53,972 bases of DNA. Source: JASHUC01 sp035606175 (GTDB lineage: Bacteria > Pseudomonadota > Gammaproteobacteria > Steroidobacterales > Steroidobacteraceae). The stretch covers positions 1 to 53,972 of the forward strand of contig DATNFW010000037.1 of NCBI GenBank assembly GCA_035606175.1, read 5' to 3'. The notes under the pieces are model-generated. The model saw only the letters and a program-made list of their open reading frames with translations, had not been told where the DNA came from and ran no database searches. Positions within the stretch are counted from its first letter, which is position 1. Each line of letters begins with the position of its first letter. Positions 16,462 through 24,317 of the stretch are shown here, piece by piece. The translations under genes were made by a program, and so were the position numbers.

Positions 16462-17520
16462 TCAACGGGGCTCCGTGTACGGTTCCGTATACAGGACCCC
16501 GAGTACCACCTTGAGGGCAAGCGCGATGGGCACAGCAAGGATCACGCCCACGATGCCGAACAGTAACCCGCCGGCGAGAAAGCAGAACATCACGACAATC
16601 GGGCGCACGCGCGCGGCGCTGCCGAGGACGATCGGTCCGAAGAACTGGTCGATCGAGACACGCAGCGCGACGGCATACGCGATGAATGCCAGGATGGCCC
16701 CGGCGGTTGCGGCCTGCTGCACTGCGACGAGTCCGACGATGATCGCGGCCGCCGCGGGGCCGATGAGGGGGATGATCTCGAGCACGCCGGTGATGATCGC
16801 GAGCACCACCGCGTGCCGGATGCCGAGTGCGACCCCGAGGCCGATGTACGCCGCGGCCGATGCGTACGCGACGACCAGCGCGACTCCGATGAAATAGCGA
16901 CGCAGGAGGGGATCGAGCTCGGCGAGGACGCGTTTGGTGAAGGGCCGGTGTCGTGGAGGTACGAGCCACATCATGCCGCTTGCGATCTGCGGCCCGTCGA
17001 AGAGGGAGTAGCCGAGCACGACCCAGATGAGAATCACGCCGAAGGTCGCCGCCACCAGATACGTCACGATCTCGGCGGCGCGCGAATCGGAAGCGAGCCA
17101 GGTCCGCGCGGCGCCCAGAATGTCCGTCGTGACGGTCGAGGCATCGAGCGTCGAGCCCATGACGTTCAAGGTGCGATTCCCGATGAGCGCGCGCACGAAG
17201 CCCTCGACGGTGCCGTTGAGGTCGCTGGCGATTTTCGAGACTTGATGAATGAGCGGCGGCAGACCGAGTAGCGCAACGAGTGCCGCAATCCCGAGCAGCG
17301 CGATCAACAGCGCCAGAGCAGGCAGCCAGCGCGGGAGGTGCGCGCGGCGCGCGATCCCGTCGATGAGCGGCGCGCAGACGAACGCGACGATGCCGCCGAT
17401 GACGAACGGCAGCAGGATGCCGCGCACGAAATAGAGGAAAACGATGATTCCGACGAGGATGACGATCGCCATGGGAGAGGCGGCGCCATTGCGGTCGGGG
17501 CCGCTATTCGCGGGGCTCAT
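16462..17520 (-). CDS. AI-2E family transporter (PerM/TqsA-like membrane protein)
   Basis: A 352-residue integral membrane protein of the PF01594 type. It has two N-terminal transmembrane segments (IVILVGIIVFLYFVRGILLPF region), a long soluble loop around residues 90-150, and a C-terminal group of helices with the family signature EIIPLIGPAAAAI and QFFGPIVLGSAARVRPIVVM. Members export or exchange small molecules or ions; few are really autoinducer-2 transporters. The ATG at 17520 lies inside the end of the upstream GT2 gene (17-bp overlap), showing operon coupling. The frame extends 22 codons further, through the GT2 end, which I did not accept. Confidence 0.9.
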   Translation of the reverse strand: MSPANSGPDRNGAASPMAIVILVGIIVFLYFVRGILLPFVIGGIVAFVCAPLIDGIARRAHLPRWLPALALLIALLGIAALVALLGLPPLIHQVSKIASDLNGTVEGFVRALIGNRTLNVMGSTLDASTVTTDILGAARTWLASDSRAAEIVTYLVAATFGVILIWVVLGYSLFDGPQIASGMMWLVPPRHRPFTKRVLAELDPLLRRYFIGVALVVAYASAAAYIGLGVALGIRHAVVLAIITGVLEIIPLIGPAAAAIIVGLVAVQQAATAGAILAFIAYAVALRVSIDQFFGPIVLGSAARVRPIVVMFCFLAGGLLFGIVGVILAVPIALALKVVLGVLYTEPYTEPR

Positions 17521-18697
17521 TGAGATATGTCCGTCCCTTCCAGCGCACGCGTCCGATCGCCCTCCAGCGGACGCTGTCCACCGCAATCATCGCGCCCACG
17601 GTATATCCGAGGGGAAAGATGAGCCCATACGCCCACGGAATGCCGAAATGCGCGGACGCCGCGATGTGCAGCGCGAATGCGGCGCAGGAGGCGAGCAGGG
17701 CCGGGACGAGTGCCACGCACGCGCCGCGTGCACCTGCGAGGCATGCGCTCGCGTCATAGGCGGGCATGAGGACGGCGGCCCATCCGAGAGCCACGGCGGC
17801 AATCGCAAGCGCGAGCGTTCGCGCCGGCCCGCCGGCCATCACGATGAGGTTCTTCGCGAACCCCGGCCAGAGCGTCCTCCAACCGGTATACATCCGCGTC
17901 TCGAGCAGCCGTGTGCCGTCCTGCATGAGCACGCGATGACCGCGCCTCTTGAGCAGGCGCGCGATCTCTACGTCTTCGCAGATCTCGGCGCGAACCGCCG
18001 CGAAACCGCCCGCCTGCTCGTAGGGCTCGCGCTTCAAGAGCATGAACTGACCGGTCGCGACCACCTCATCGCTCTCGGGCGCCTGGATGCTCACGAGGTC
18101 CTGCGAAAAGCCGAGGGCGATGAGCCCGCAAGGCAGGATCAATCGCTCGGCGAAGGTCTCGAGCCGTTGACGCGGCGCGAGCGTCAGCAGATCGAGACCT
18201 CCGGTGCGGGCCGCCTCCACCGCGCTTGCGAGCAGCGCGGGCGCTGCCCGCATGTCCGCATCGAGAAAGCACAGCCAGTCGGGTCTGCCCGCGGCGGCCA
18301 CACCGACGCAGCAGGCGTGCACCTTCCCTTTCCATCCGGGCGGCAGGGGTGGCGCACGCACGAGTGTGAGCCTCGCATCCTCCGCGGCGAGCGCGGCGAC
18401 GATGCGTGCCGTGTCATCGGAGGAATCGTCGTCCACGACGACGAAGCGCACGCGATCCGGCGGATAACGCTGCGCGAGCAGCGAGCGTACGCACGGGGCG
18501 ATGTTGTGGGCCTCATCGCGCGCCGGAACGATGATCGCGACGCTCGGTGCATTGCCGGACACTTCGCGCCGCGACTCGATGGGCGCCAGGATGGGAAGCG
18601 CATTGCGCTGTCCGAACGCGCGCGCGATGAGCCAGGCGACGACCGCGAGCCACAGCAATGAGACGAGAAGCGCGATCGACACCGGTCCGGCCGCCAC
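17504..18697 (-). CDS. Membrane glycosyltransferase family 2, HpnB-like
   Basis: A 397-residue GT-A enzyme with one N-terminal and about three C-terminal membrane helices. Motifs in order: IIVPARDEAHNI, VVVDDDSSDDTA, PPLPPGWKGKVHACCVG, the metal-binding FLDADM, and CEDVEIARLLKRRGHRV. The PPGWKGK and DADM pattern matches hopene-associated HpnB-type transferases, but no squalene-hopene cyclase or other hpn gene is in the window, so a hopanoid role is only a possibility. The GTG at 18697, with AGGG upstream and 16 bp after the YdcF stop, was preferred over the 66-codon extension that lies antisense to nothing conserved. Confidence 0.85.
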   Translation of the reverse strand: MAAGPVSIALLVSLLWLAVVAWLIARAFGQRNALPILAPIESRREVSGNAPSVAIIVPARDEAHNIAPCVRSLLAQRYPPDRVRFVVVDDDSSDDTARIVAALAAEDARLTLVRAPPLPPGWKGKVHACCVGVAAAGRPDWLCFLDADMRAAPALLASAVEAARTGGLDLLTLAPRQRLETFAERLILPCGLIALGFSQDLVSIQAPESDEVVATGQFMLLKREPYEQAGGFAAVRAEICEDVEIARLLKRRGHRVLMQDGTRLLETRMYTGWRTLWPGFAKNLIVMAGGPARTLALAIAAVALGWAAVLMPAYDASACLAGARGACVALVPALLASCAAFALHIAASAHFGIPWAYGLIFPLGYTVGAMIAVDSVRWRAIGRVRWKGRTYLNEPRE

Positions 18698-18713
18698 GCG
18701 CGAGCCCTGGCGA

Positions 18714-19568
18714 TCAGGAGACGCCGAGCGGAGCGGCTGCCGGATGAGCCCCGTTGGTCGGCGCCGATTCGAGCGGGGGCGATGCGGGCCGCCCGCGGCC
18801 GGACGGAGCGCTGCCGCCGCCGAAATCGATCCGCAGCGCCTGCACCAGCTCGCCGAGCATCTCGTAGAGCGCGCGCTGGGACCGCTCGAGCGCATTGGCG
18901 TTCGGCTCCCAAACGAGTATCCCGCGCTCGCGGCGCGTCCACATCTCCGCCGGAGCGGGCACGACCGTCATGCCGGCCGCCTCGAACTCGACGACGGAGC
19001 GGGCCATGTGCGCGGAGGAGGTGACGAGGACGACCCGGCGCACGCCGTCGCGGGCGAGGAGGGCCGCGGACATTTGCGCGTTCTCGTGCGTGTCGCGCGA
19101 GCGGTTCTCGACCCAGTGCGGCTTCACCGAGAGATCACGGCTCAGGATATCGCTCATCGCCTGCGCCTCGAGCCGGCTGCCCGAGACGAGCACCGGGAGG
19201 CCGGTCTCGTGCGCAACTCGCGCCCCGTACACGAGCCTCAAGAGTGTGGTCGCATTCGGGGCGGGCGCGCCGTCGTACTCGGGCGCATCGAGCCGCACGC
19301 CTCCCGAGAGAATGACGATCGCCTGCGCGTTCGCCGCGCGCGCGAGATCGAGCGCCGGGAAACGTTCCGCCGCGCGGATGAGCGCATCGGCGACGAGCGG
19401 CGTGGCGAGCGCCCACAGGCTCAATGCGCCCGCTGCGGCGAACGCGAGGCCGACGCCGCGCAGGCGCGTGCTCGCCGCAAGAGCGAGCCCGACGATCGCG
19501 ACGATGAGCGGGCCGGTCGGCGGCAGGACCAGGTTCTTCAGCAGCTGCTTCCAAACAAAAATGTCCAT
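18714..19568 (-). CDS. YdcF/ElyC family (DUF218) envelope protein
   Basis: A 284-residue protein with two N-terminal transmembrane helices (LVLPPTGPLIVAIVGLALA and LAFAAAGALSLWALATPL) and a DUF218 domain. The domain shows AIVILSGGVR, a LPVLVSGSR strand, the NRSRDTHENA motif and VVLVTSSAHMARS. ElyC and SanA relatives act in envelope polysaccharide and undecaprenyl-phosphate homeostasis in the inner membrane with a periplasmic domain. The ATG at 19568 starts just before the first helix; a TTG six codons upstream is possible. It is the first gene of a leftward run, so its promoter should lie in 19569-19750. Confidence 0.88.
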   Translation of the reverse strand: MDIFVWKQLLKNLVLPPTGPLIVAIVGLALAASTRLRGVGLAFAAAGALSLWALATPLVADALIRAAERFPALDLARAANAQAIVILSGGVRLDAPEYDGAPAPNATTLLRLVYGARVAHETGLPVLVSGSRLEAQAMSDILSRDLSVKPHWVENRSRDTHENAQMSAALLARDGVRRVVLVTSSAHMARSVVEFEAAGMTVVPAPAEMWTRRERGILVWEPNANALERSQRALYEMLGELVQALRIDFGGGSAPSGRGRPASPPLESAPTNGAHPAAAPLGVS

Positions 19569-19802
19569 GCCGGTTACGATAGCCAACTTCGGGCGGCTTG
19601 GCCGGAATCCGAGCGTTAGGTAAGATATCTTGCCTGCGGTCAGAACCGTGAGCCAGTTCGTTGCGCTCGTGAGGATCGGCTAAAGTAGCGCCGCCCGGCG
19701 GCACACCTCGCCGGGGCCTCAAGTCCGAGTTGCGGCTCGACGGGAACTTCCGCGGCGCGGGTGTGTTCGAGTTCCCGAGTCACTCATCGCGAGAGTTGAG
19801 CC

Positions 19803-20396
19803 ATGCCGGAGATTGCCCGATCGCGGTTCGCGGATGTGCTGCTCTTCGCCCGGAATTTCCTACGCCACCCCCGGATGCTCGGCTCGATCATCCCAAGCTC
19901 ACGCTTTTTGATCGAACAGGTACTGCAGCCGATCGACTGGAGCCGGGCGCGCGTCGTCGTCGAGTACGGCCCCGGAGTCGGCAGCATCACCTCGCACATT
20001 CTGCGGCGCCTGCGACCCGACGGGCACGTGGTCGCGATCGAGACGAACGGCGATTTCGTGCGCTTCCTGCAGACGGCGCTGCCCGATCCCCGCCTGCACG
20101 TCGTGCAGGGCTCCGCGGAGGACGTGAATCGCATCCTCGAGTCGCTGCAGCTCGGGGCAGCGAGCTACATCATCTCCGGAATTCCCTTCAGCACCATGCC
20201 CGATCAGCTGCGCGCGGACATCGTGCGCAAGACCCGCGCCGCGCTCGAGCCGGGCGGCGCCTTCCTGGTCTACCAGTTCTCGAGCCGCGTGCTGCCCGAC
20301 TTGCAGCGCACGTTCGAAGTCGTCAAGCGCGGCTTCCAGCCTCTTAACGTCCTGCCCGCCCATCTATTCGTTTGCGCGACTGAAGCGGTGGTTTAG
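19803..20396 (+). CDS. Class I SAM-dependent methyltransferase, PmtA-like
   Basis: A 197-residue enzyme. It carries the N-terminal LGSIIPSSRFL segment seen in phospholipid N-methyltransferases of the PmtA type, then the SAM loop VVVEYGPGVGSIT (51-63), acidic IETN after strand 2, and ISGIPFSTMP as motif IV. PmtA methylates phosphatidylethanolamine to phosphatidylcholine at the membrane; rRNA adenine dimethylases share part of the pattern, but the IPFSTMP loop favours lipid methylation. The ATG at 19803 follows GAGAGTTGAGCC. It stands alone, divergent from the YdcF gene with 234 bp between starts, and convergent with ybdK. Confidence 0.82.
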   Translation: MPEIARSRFADVLLFARNFLRHPRMLGSIIPSSRFLIEQVLQPIDWSRARVVVEYGPGVGSITSHILRRLRPDGHVVAIETNGDFVRFLQTALPDPRLHVVQGSAEDVNRILESLQLGAASYIISGIPFSTMPDQLRADIVRKTRAALEPGGAFLVYQFSSRVLPDLQRTFEVVKRGFQPLNVLPAHLFVCATEAVV

Positions 20397-20441
20397 GGGC
20401 GAGTTGCGAGCCGAGCCCCGGCGAGGGCGCGTCGAGTCGCG

Positions 20442-21578
20442 CTACAAACCCGCCGCAGTTTCGCTCACCAGGAATCGAACGACCGCCTGAAGCGCCTCCC
20501 GGGGACTCGCCCCGCGCGAGCGCGCCTCATCGTGGCGGGCGAGCTGGCGATGTGCGCTCGTGCCCCGCGAGAGAATCGTGCGGGCATGCTCGACCTCCGC
20601 AAAACAATCGAGTGCCTCGGCATCCTCGCGCACCAGCGCGATCAACTCCTCGAGAAGCGCCGGAAACGGCACGAGCTCGCCGCGGGCGAGATCGAGCAGC
20701 GCCTCATCGAAGCTGTGGCGCATCGCGCGCCAGCGGTTCTCGTACAGAAGCACGTTCGAGTAGAGCCGCCAGCTGCGGTTCGCGAGCTTCAGCCGATAGA
20801 GCATGCGTGCGAGCGCGACGAAGATCGCCGCAACGCACGCGGCATCCTCGATACTCGTGCAGCAGTCGGGAATGCGCGTCTCGAGAGTCGGGTAGCGGGC
20901 GTTCGGGCGCAGGTCCCAGCGTATTTGAGTCGTGTCCTCGATCAGTCCGCTCGCCACCAGCATGCCGATCTCGCGCCGGAAGTCTCCGAAGCTCGTGAAG
21001 CGCTCGGGCAGCCCCGTGCGCGGCAGGCTGCTGTAGATCGAGAGGCGGAACGATTTGAAGCCGGTCCGCTCCCCTTCCCAGAACGGCGATGAGCAGGAGA
21101 GCGCGAGCAGGTGCGGCAGGAAATACGAAAGCTGATTCATGAGGTCGATGCGCAAATCATCGTCGTCCACGCCGACGTGCACGTGCATGCCGCAGATCAG
21201 CATGCGGCGCGCGGCCGCCTGCATCTCGCGCGCGAGTTGTACGAAACGCATGCCCTCGCGCGGCACCTGCTGTGTCGAGCGCGCGAAGGGATGGGTGGAA
21301 GCCGCAACGGGCGCAAGTCCGTAGCGTCGTGCCACGTCGATGACGAGGGACCTCAGCGATGCGAGATCCTCGCGCGCCTCCGCGAGCGTGCGGCAGACGC
21401 GCGTGCCGACCTCGATCTGCGAGCGCAGGAACTCGGGACTCACCTGGCCGCCCCCGCGCTCGGAGAGCTCCTTGAGGAGCTCGGCGGGCGGATCGCTCGC
21501 CACATCGAGCGTGTCGAGCTCGACGAGGAGATATTCCTCCTCGATGCCGACCGTGAAAGGTGGCTCGCGCGCGCTCAC
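20442..21578 (-). CDS. ybdK: YbdK-type carboxylate-amine ligase (glutamate-cysteine ligase 2 family)
   Basis: A 378-residue member of the GCS2 family, close in length to E. coli YbdK (372). It opens with FTVGIEEEYLLV, holding the Glu cluster that binds metal-ATP, then RSQIEVGTRVC, the AASTHPFA loop, MHVHVGVDDDD and RPNARYPTLETRIPD. E. coli YbdK has weak gamma-glutamylcysteine synthetase activity; its physiological substrate is unclear. The start is a GTG at 21578, since the ATG triplet nearby is out of frame. It is nine bp from the downstream end of the lipoprotein gene on the same strand, so they may be cotranscribed. Confidence 0.9.
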   Translation of the reverse strand: MSAREPPFTVGIEEEYLLVELDTLDVASDPPAELLKELSERGGGQVSPEFLRSQIEVGTRVCRTLAEAREDLASLRSLVIDVARRYGLAPVAASTHPFARSTQQVPREGMRFVQLAREMQAAARRMLICGMHVHVGVDDDDLRIDLMNQLSYFLPHLLALSCSSPFWEGERTGFKSFRLSIYSSLPRTGLPERFTSFGDFRREIGMLVASGLIEDTTQIRWDLRPNARYPTLETRIPDCCTSIEDAACVAAIFVALARMLYRLKLANRSWRLYSNVLLYENRWRAMRHSFDEALLDLARGELVPFPALLEELIALVREDAEALDCFAEVEHARTILSRGTSAHRQLARHDEARSRGASPREALQAVVRFLVSETAAGL

Positions 21579-21587
21579 CTCATAATT

Positions 21588-22244
21588 TTACGACGTGCCG
21601 GCACCCGCAATCACCGGAATCGTGAAGGTCCGCGCGACCGAGTCGGCGCCGGCATCGACGAGCACCGTCGCACTCACGTAGAAGATACCGTCGCGCTGCG
21701 CGACGATCGTGAGCGCACGCGAGAGCGGCACGCCGGGCGCCGGCCGATCGGTCTCGCTCGCGGCACCGCCATTCTCGATGGAGAGACCGTCCTCGACGTG
21801 AAACGAGGTGACGAGGCGCCCGAGCGGACCCGTGGGCGTCACCTCGACGTCGAGCTCGACGGGCTTACCCACCTCGGGCCGCTGGCGCAACGCGTATCGG
21901 ACCTCGACGGGCACGGGGCTCTTGTCACCGGCGATGGCCGCGACGAGATCCGCGCTTCCCGGTGCAGCCGGCTTTGCCGTCTTGTGCGCGGCGGAAGAGC
22001 GCTTGATGCCGATCGCCTTCAGGTGCGCCAGGGAGGAGGCCGCGCGTTGCGCCGAGGTAGGCGACGAAGGCGAGCCGCACGCGGCGAGCAGAGCACAGGC
22101 GACGATACAGGCGGCGAGTGCGCGACCAGCGGCGAGGACCCGACCAGCAGCGAGTGCGCGACGGGCAACCGGCGCGCGCTGGCCATTGAGCGCGCCGCAG
22201 GGGTCAGGCGCGCGGCAAGCAGGAGTGATTGTCACGGGCAGCAT
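21588..22244 (-). CDS. Predicted lipoprotein, unknown function
   Basis: A 218-residue protein with lipobox LLAAC (Cys56), so an envelope lipoprotein is predicted. The long n-region contains a hexapeptide repeat (RRALAA, GRVLAA, GRALAA) from an 18-bp DNA triplication. The mature part has an Ala/Ser-rich linker and then a beta-rich domain (PVEVRYALRQRPEVGKPVEL, DGIFYVSATVLVD) that looks immunoglobulin-like. I do not recognise the family. The 55 residues before the lipidated Cys are unusually long; true translation may begin further in, but no in-frame ATG or GTG was found there. It lies between srkA and ybdK, nine bp from each. Confidence 0.7.
   Translation of the reverse strand: MLPVTITPACRAPDPCGALNGQRAPVARRALAAGRVLAAGRALAACIVACALLAACGSPSSPTSAQRAASSLAHLKAIGIKRSSAAHKTAKPAAPGSADLVAAIAGDKSPVPVEVRYALRQRPEVGKPVELDVEVTPTGPLGRLVTSFHVEDGLSIENGGAASETDRPAPGVPLSRALTIVAQRDGIFYVSATVLVDAGADSVARTFTIPVIAGAGTS
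22114..22167. repeat. 18-bp tandem repeat, three copies, in the signal-peptide region of the lipoprotein gene
   Basis: Units beginning GCGAGTGCGCGACCAGCG start at 22114, 22132 and 22150, with a few changes in the second and third. The unit encodes six residues on the minus strand, so copy changes keep the frame and lengthen or shorten the n-region. Confidence 0.85.
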
Positions 22245-22253
22245 GCGTTTGCC

Positions 22254-23258
22254 TCACTGCAGGAGGGGCTGGTCGTCGATCGTAATCGACTGCTCCACGA
22301 GGTCCGTGACGTAGCTCTCCCAATGGCGTGTCTCCCCGAACCAGGGGAACGCCCGGGGAAAGGCCGGGTCGGCCCAGCGTTGCGCGACCCACCCCGCGTG
22401 ATGGAGCATCCGCAGCGCGCGGAGCGCCTCGATGAGGCGCACTTCGCGAAAATCGAAATTCGCGAACTGCTGGTAGCCTGTGAGCAGCTCGTCCCATTCC
22501 CGGCGCTGCTCGGCTGGGCTTCCGGAGAAGAGCATCCACAGGTCCTGCACGCGGGGACCCATCATGCAGTCGTCGAGGTCGACGAACACCGGCCCCTGCT
22601 CGTTCCAGAGCAGGTTTCCGAGGTGGCAGTCACCGTGCAAGCGCACCTCCTCGAGCGGCCCGACCTCCCGGATGAGCGACTCGACTCGCCCGAGGAGCTC
22701 TTCGGAGGCGCGCGCATAGCGCTCGGTGAGCATCTCGGGCAGCAGCCCGCTCGCCAGCACGGCGGCACGCGCCTCCCGTCCGAGCCGCTCGACGGTGAGC
22801 CGCGGGCGAAACCGAAACCGCCGCAGCGCACCGATCTGGTGCATCCGGGCGAGCGCGCGGCCGAGCATTTCCCGCGCTTCGGGCCGGTCGAGCTCGGGCG
22901 CCCTGCCCCGCATCCACGGGAACACCGCAAACCGAAACTCGCGGTGCCGGAGGAGCGTGCGCCCGTCGACCGCGATCGGCGCGGCGACGGGGAGCTCGGC
23001 GGCAGCGAGCTCCGCCGTGAGCTCGTGCTCCTCGGCGATCTGCTCGTCGCTCCAGCGGCCCGCCCGGTAGAACTTGAGGACGAGCAGGCCGGCCGCCGTC
23101 TCGAGCTGGTACACCCGATTCTCGTAGCTGTTGAGCGCGAGCAGCCGCCCGACCCCCTCGAAGCCCACGGACTCGGCCGCATCGAGCACGGCCTCCGGGG
23201 AGAGCCCGGCGAACGGCGTCGGGTTCGTCACGGATCCGCGGCGTGCTTTGTCTATCAT
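22254..23258 (-). CDS. srkA: Stress-response Ser/Thr kinase SrkA (RdoA/YihE)
   Basis: A 334-residue kinase of the SrkA family (E. coli 328), with choline-kinase-like fold. Visible motifs are LNSYENRVYQLE in the nucleotide lobe, the ATP-binding Lys in LLVLKFYRAGRW, the catalytic HGDCHLGNLLW (Asp210, Asn215), and metal-binding VDLDDC (Asp227, Asp229). SrkA phosphorylates proteins and counters stress-induced death signalling; it is cytoplasmic. In E. coli it precedes dsbA; here it is divergent from galE with 45 bp between start codons and followed by a lipoprotein gene. A GTG nine codons in is an alternative start. Confidence 0.93.
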   Translation of the reverse strand: MIDKARRGSVTNPTPFAGLSPEAVLDAAESVGFEGVGRLLALNSYENRVYQLETAAGLLVLKFYRAGRWSDEQIAEEHELTAELAAAELPVAAPIAVDGRTLLRHREFRFAVFPWMRGRAPELDRPEAREMLGRALARMHQIGALRRFRFRPRLTVERLGREARAAVLASGLLPEMLTERYARASEELLGRVESLIREVGPLEEVRLHGDCHLGNLLWNEQGPVFVDLDDCMMGPRVQDLWMLFSGSPAEQRREWDELLTGYQQFANFDFREVRLIEALRALRMLHHAGWVAQRWADPAFPRAFPWFGETRHWESYVTDLVEQSITIDDQPLLQ

Positions 23259-23303
23259 GGAGAATTCGGGCCTCGCGCCCCCGACACAGGTGCAAGTCTA
23301 CTC

Positions 23304-24296
23304 ATGGCCAACGGCTCCCTGCTCATCACCGGCGGCGCGGGCTACATCGGCAGCCACGTTCTTCACGAGCTGCGTACGCGCGGCGAGCAGGTAGTCGCCC
23401 TCGACGATCTGTCGCGCGGCTTCCGCCGGGCCGTGCTCGATGCGCCGCTCGTCGTCGCCGACGTGGGCGACCGGCATGCGGTGCGAGAGGTCTTAAGCAG
23501 CCACCGGGTGGAGACCGTTCTGCATTTCGCCGCGCACACCATCGTCCCGGAGTCCGTGCGGCGCCCGCTCAAATACTACGGCAACAACACCTGTGCGACC
23601 CGCAGCCTCATCGAGTGCTGCATCGAGGCCGGCGTGCGGCACTTCGTGTTCTCCTCCACCGCGGCCGTATACGGCATGCCGGCGGGTGCGTATGCGGAGG
23701 AGACGACGCCGACGATCCCGATCAATCCCTACGGCACCTCGAAGCTCATGTCCGAGTGGATGCTGCGCGATGCGGCGGCGGCAAGCGGCATGCGCTACGC
23801 CGCACTGCGCTACTTCAATGTCGCGGGCGCCCACACCTCCGGGCGCATCGGCCAATCGACTCGCGAGGCCACGCTCCTCATCAAGGTCGCCTGCGAGGCA
23901 GCCCTCGGCAAGCGCTCGCACGTGAGCGTCTACGGGACGGACTACCCGACGCCGGACGGCACGGGCGTGCGCGACTACATCCATGTCGAGGACCTCGCCC
24001 GGGCCCACCTCGATGCGCTCGACTACCTCCGCCGTGGCGGGGAATCCACGGTCCTCAACTGCGGATACGGCCACGGCTACAGCGTGCGCGAGGTGCTCTC
24101 GAGCGTGGAGCGCGTTTCGGGAAGGCGGCTCACGATCCGGGAGGAGCCCCGCCGCGAAGGCGATCCGGCAATGCTCGTCGCGCGCGTCGAACGCGCCCGC
24201 ACGACGCTCGGCTGGCAGCCGCGGCTCGACGATCTCGACACGATCGTGCGTTCCGCATTCACCTGGGAAGAGCATTTGCTGCGCGATCCGTGGTGA
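23304..24296 (+). CDS. galE: UDP-glucose 4-epimerase
   Basis: A 330-residue extended SDR enzyme interconverting UDP-glucose and UDP-galactose, which feeds sugar precursors to the polysaccharide genes downstream. NAD-binding TGGAGYIG is at residues 9-16, followed by DDLSRG after strand 2, the catalytic SST (Ser119) and YGTSK (Tyr143, Lys147), and the GalE signatures ALRYFNVAGA and DYPTPDGTGVRDYIHVEDLA. The open frame continues 731 codons upstream, antisense to srkA and ybdK; the ATG at 23304 starts four residues before the Rossmann strand and is clearly the start. Confidence 0.95.
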   Translation: MANGSLLITGGAGYIGSHVLHELRTRGEQVVALDDLSRGFRRAVLDAPLVVADVGDRHAVREVLSSHRVETVLHFAAHTIVPESVRRPLKYYGNNTCATRSLIECCIEAGVRHFVFSSTAAVYGMPAGAYAEETTPTIPINPYGTSKLMSEWMLRDAAAASGMRYAALRYFNVAGAHTSGRIGQSTREATLLIKVACEAALGKRSHVSVYGTDYPTPDGTGVRDYIHVEDLARAHLDALDYLRRGGESTVLNCGYGHGYSVREVLSSVERVSGRRLTIREEPRREGDPAMLVARVERARTTLGWQPRLDDLDTIVRSAFTWEEHLLRDPW

Positions 24297-24317
24297 GCCG
24301 CCGTACAATCCGCGACG

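Noticed and set aside
17267..17280. Minus-strand GCAA...GTGCC pair in the AI-2E transporter gene
   Set aside because: Spacing is one base short of the sigma-54 requirement and it lies within conserved coding sequence.
19622..19631. Palindrome AAGATATCTT in the gap upstream of the YdcF gene, considered as operator or sigma-54 -12 region
   Set aside because: A GG does occur upstream of the following TTGC, but the spacing is one base too long for sigma-54, and a ten-base palindrome alone is weak evidence for an operator.
20396..20419. Terminator between the PmtA-like gene and ybdK
   Set aside because: GGGGC and GCCCC could pair across a 14-base loop, but the stem is only five bp and no U-tract follows on either strand.
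21111..23303. Very long plus-strand open frame upstream of galE (about 731 codons)
   Set aside because: It is antisense to ybdK, the lipoprotein gene and srkA, is Arg/Ala/His-rich as GC-driven shadows are, and shows no domain. Only the part from 23304 is GalE.
24304..24309. TACAAT as a -10 box for glrK
   Set aside because: No acceptable -35 hexamer lies 16-18 bp upstream, and the transcript would start at the ATG.
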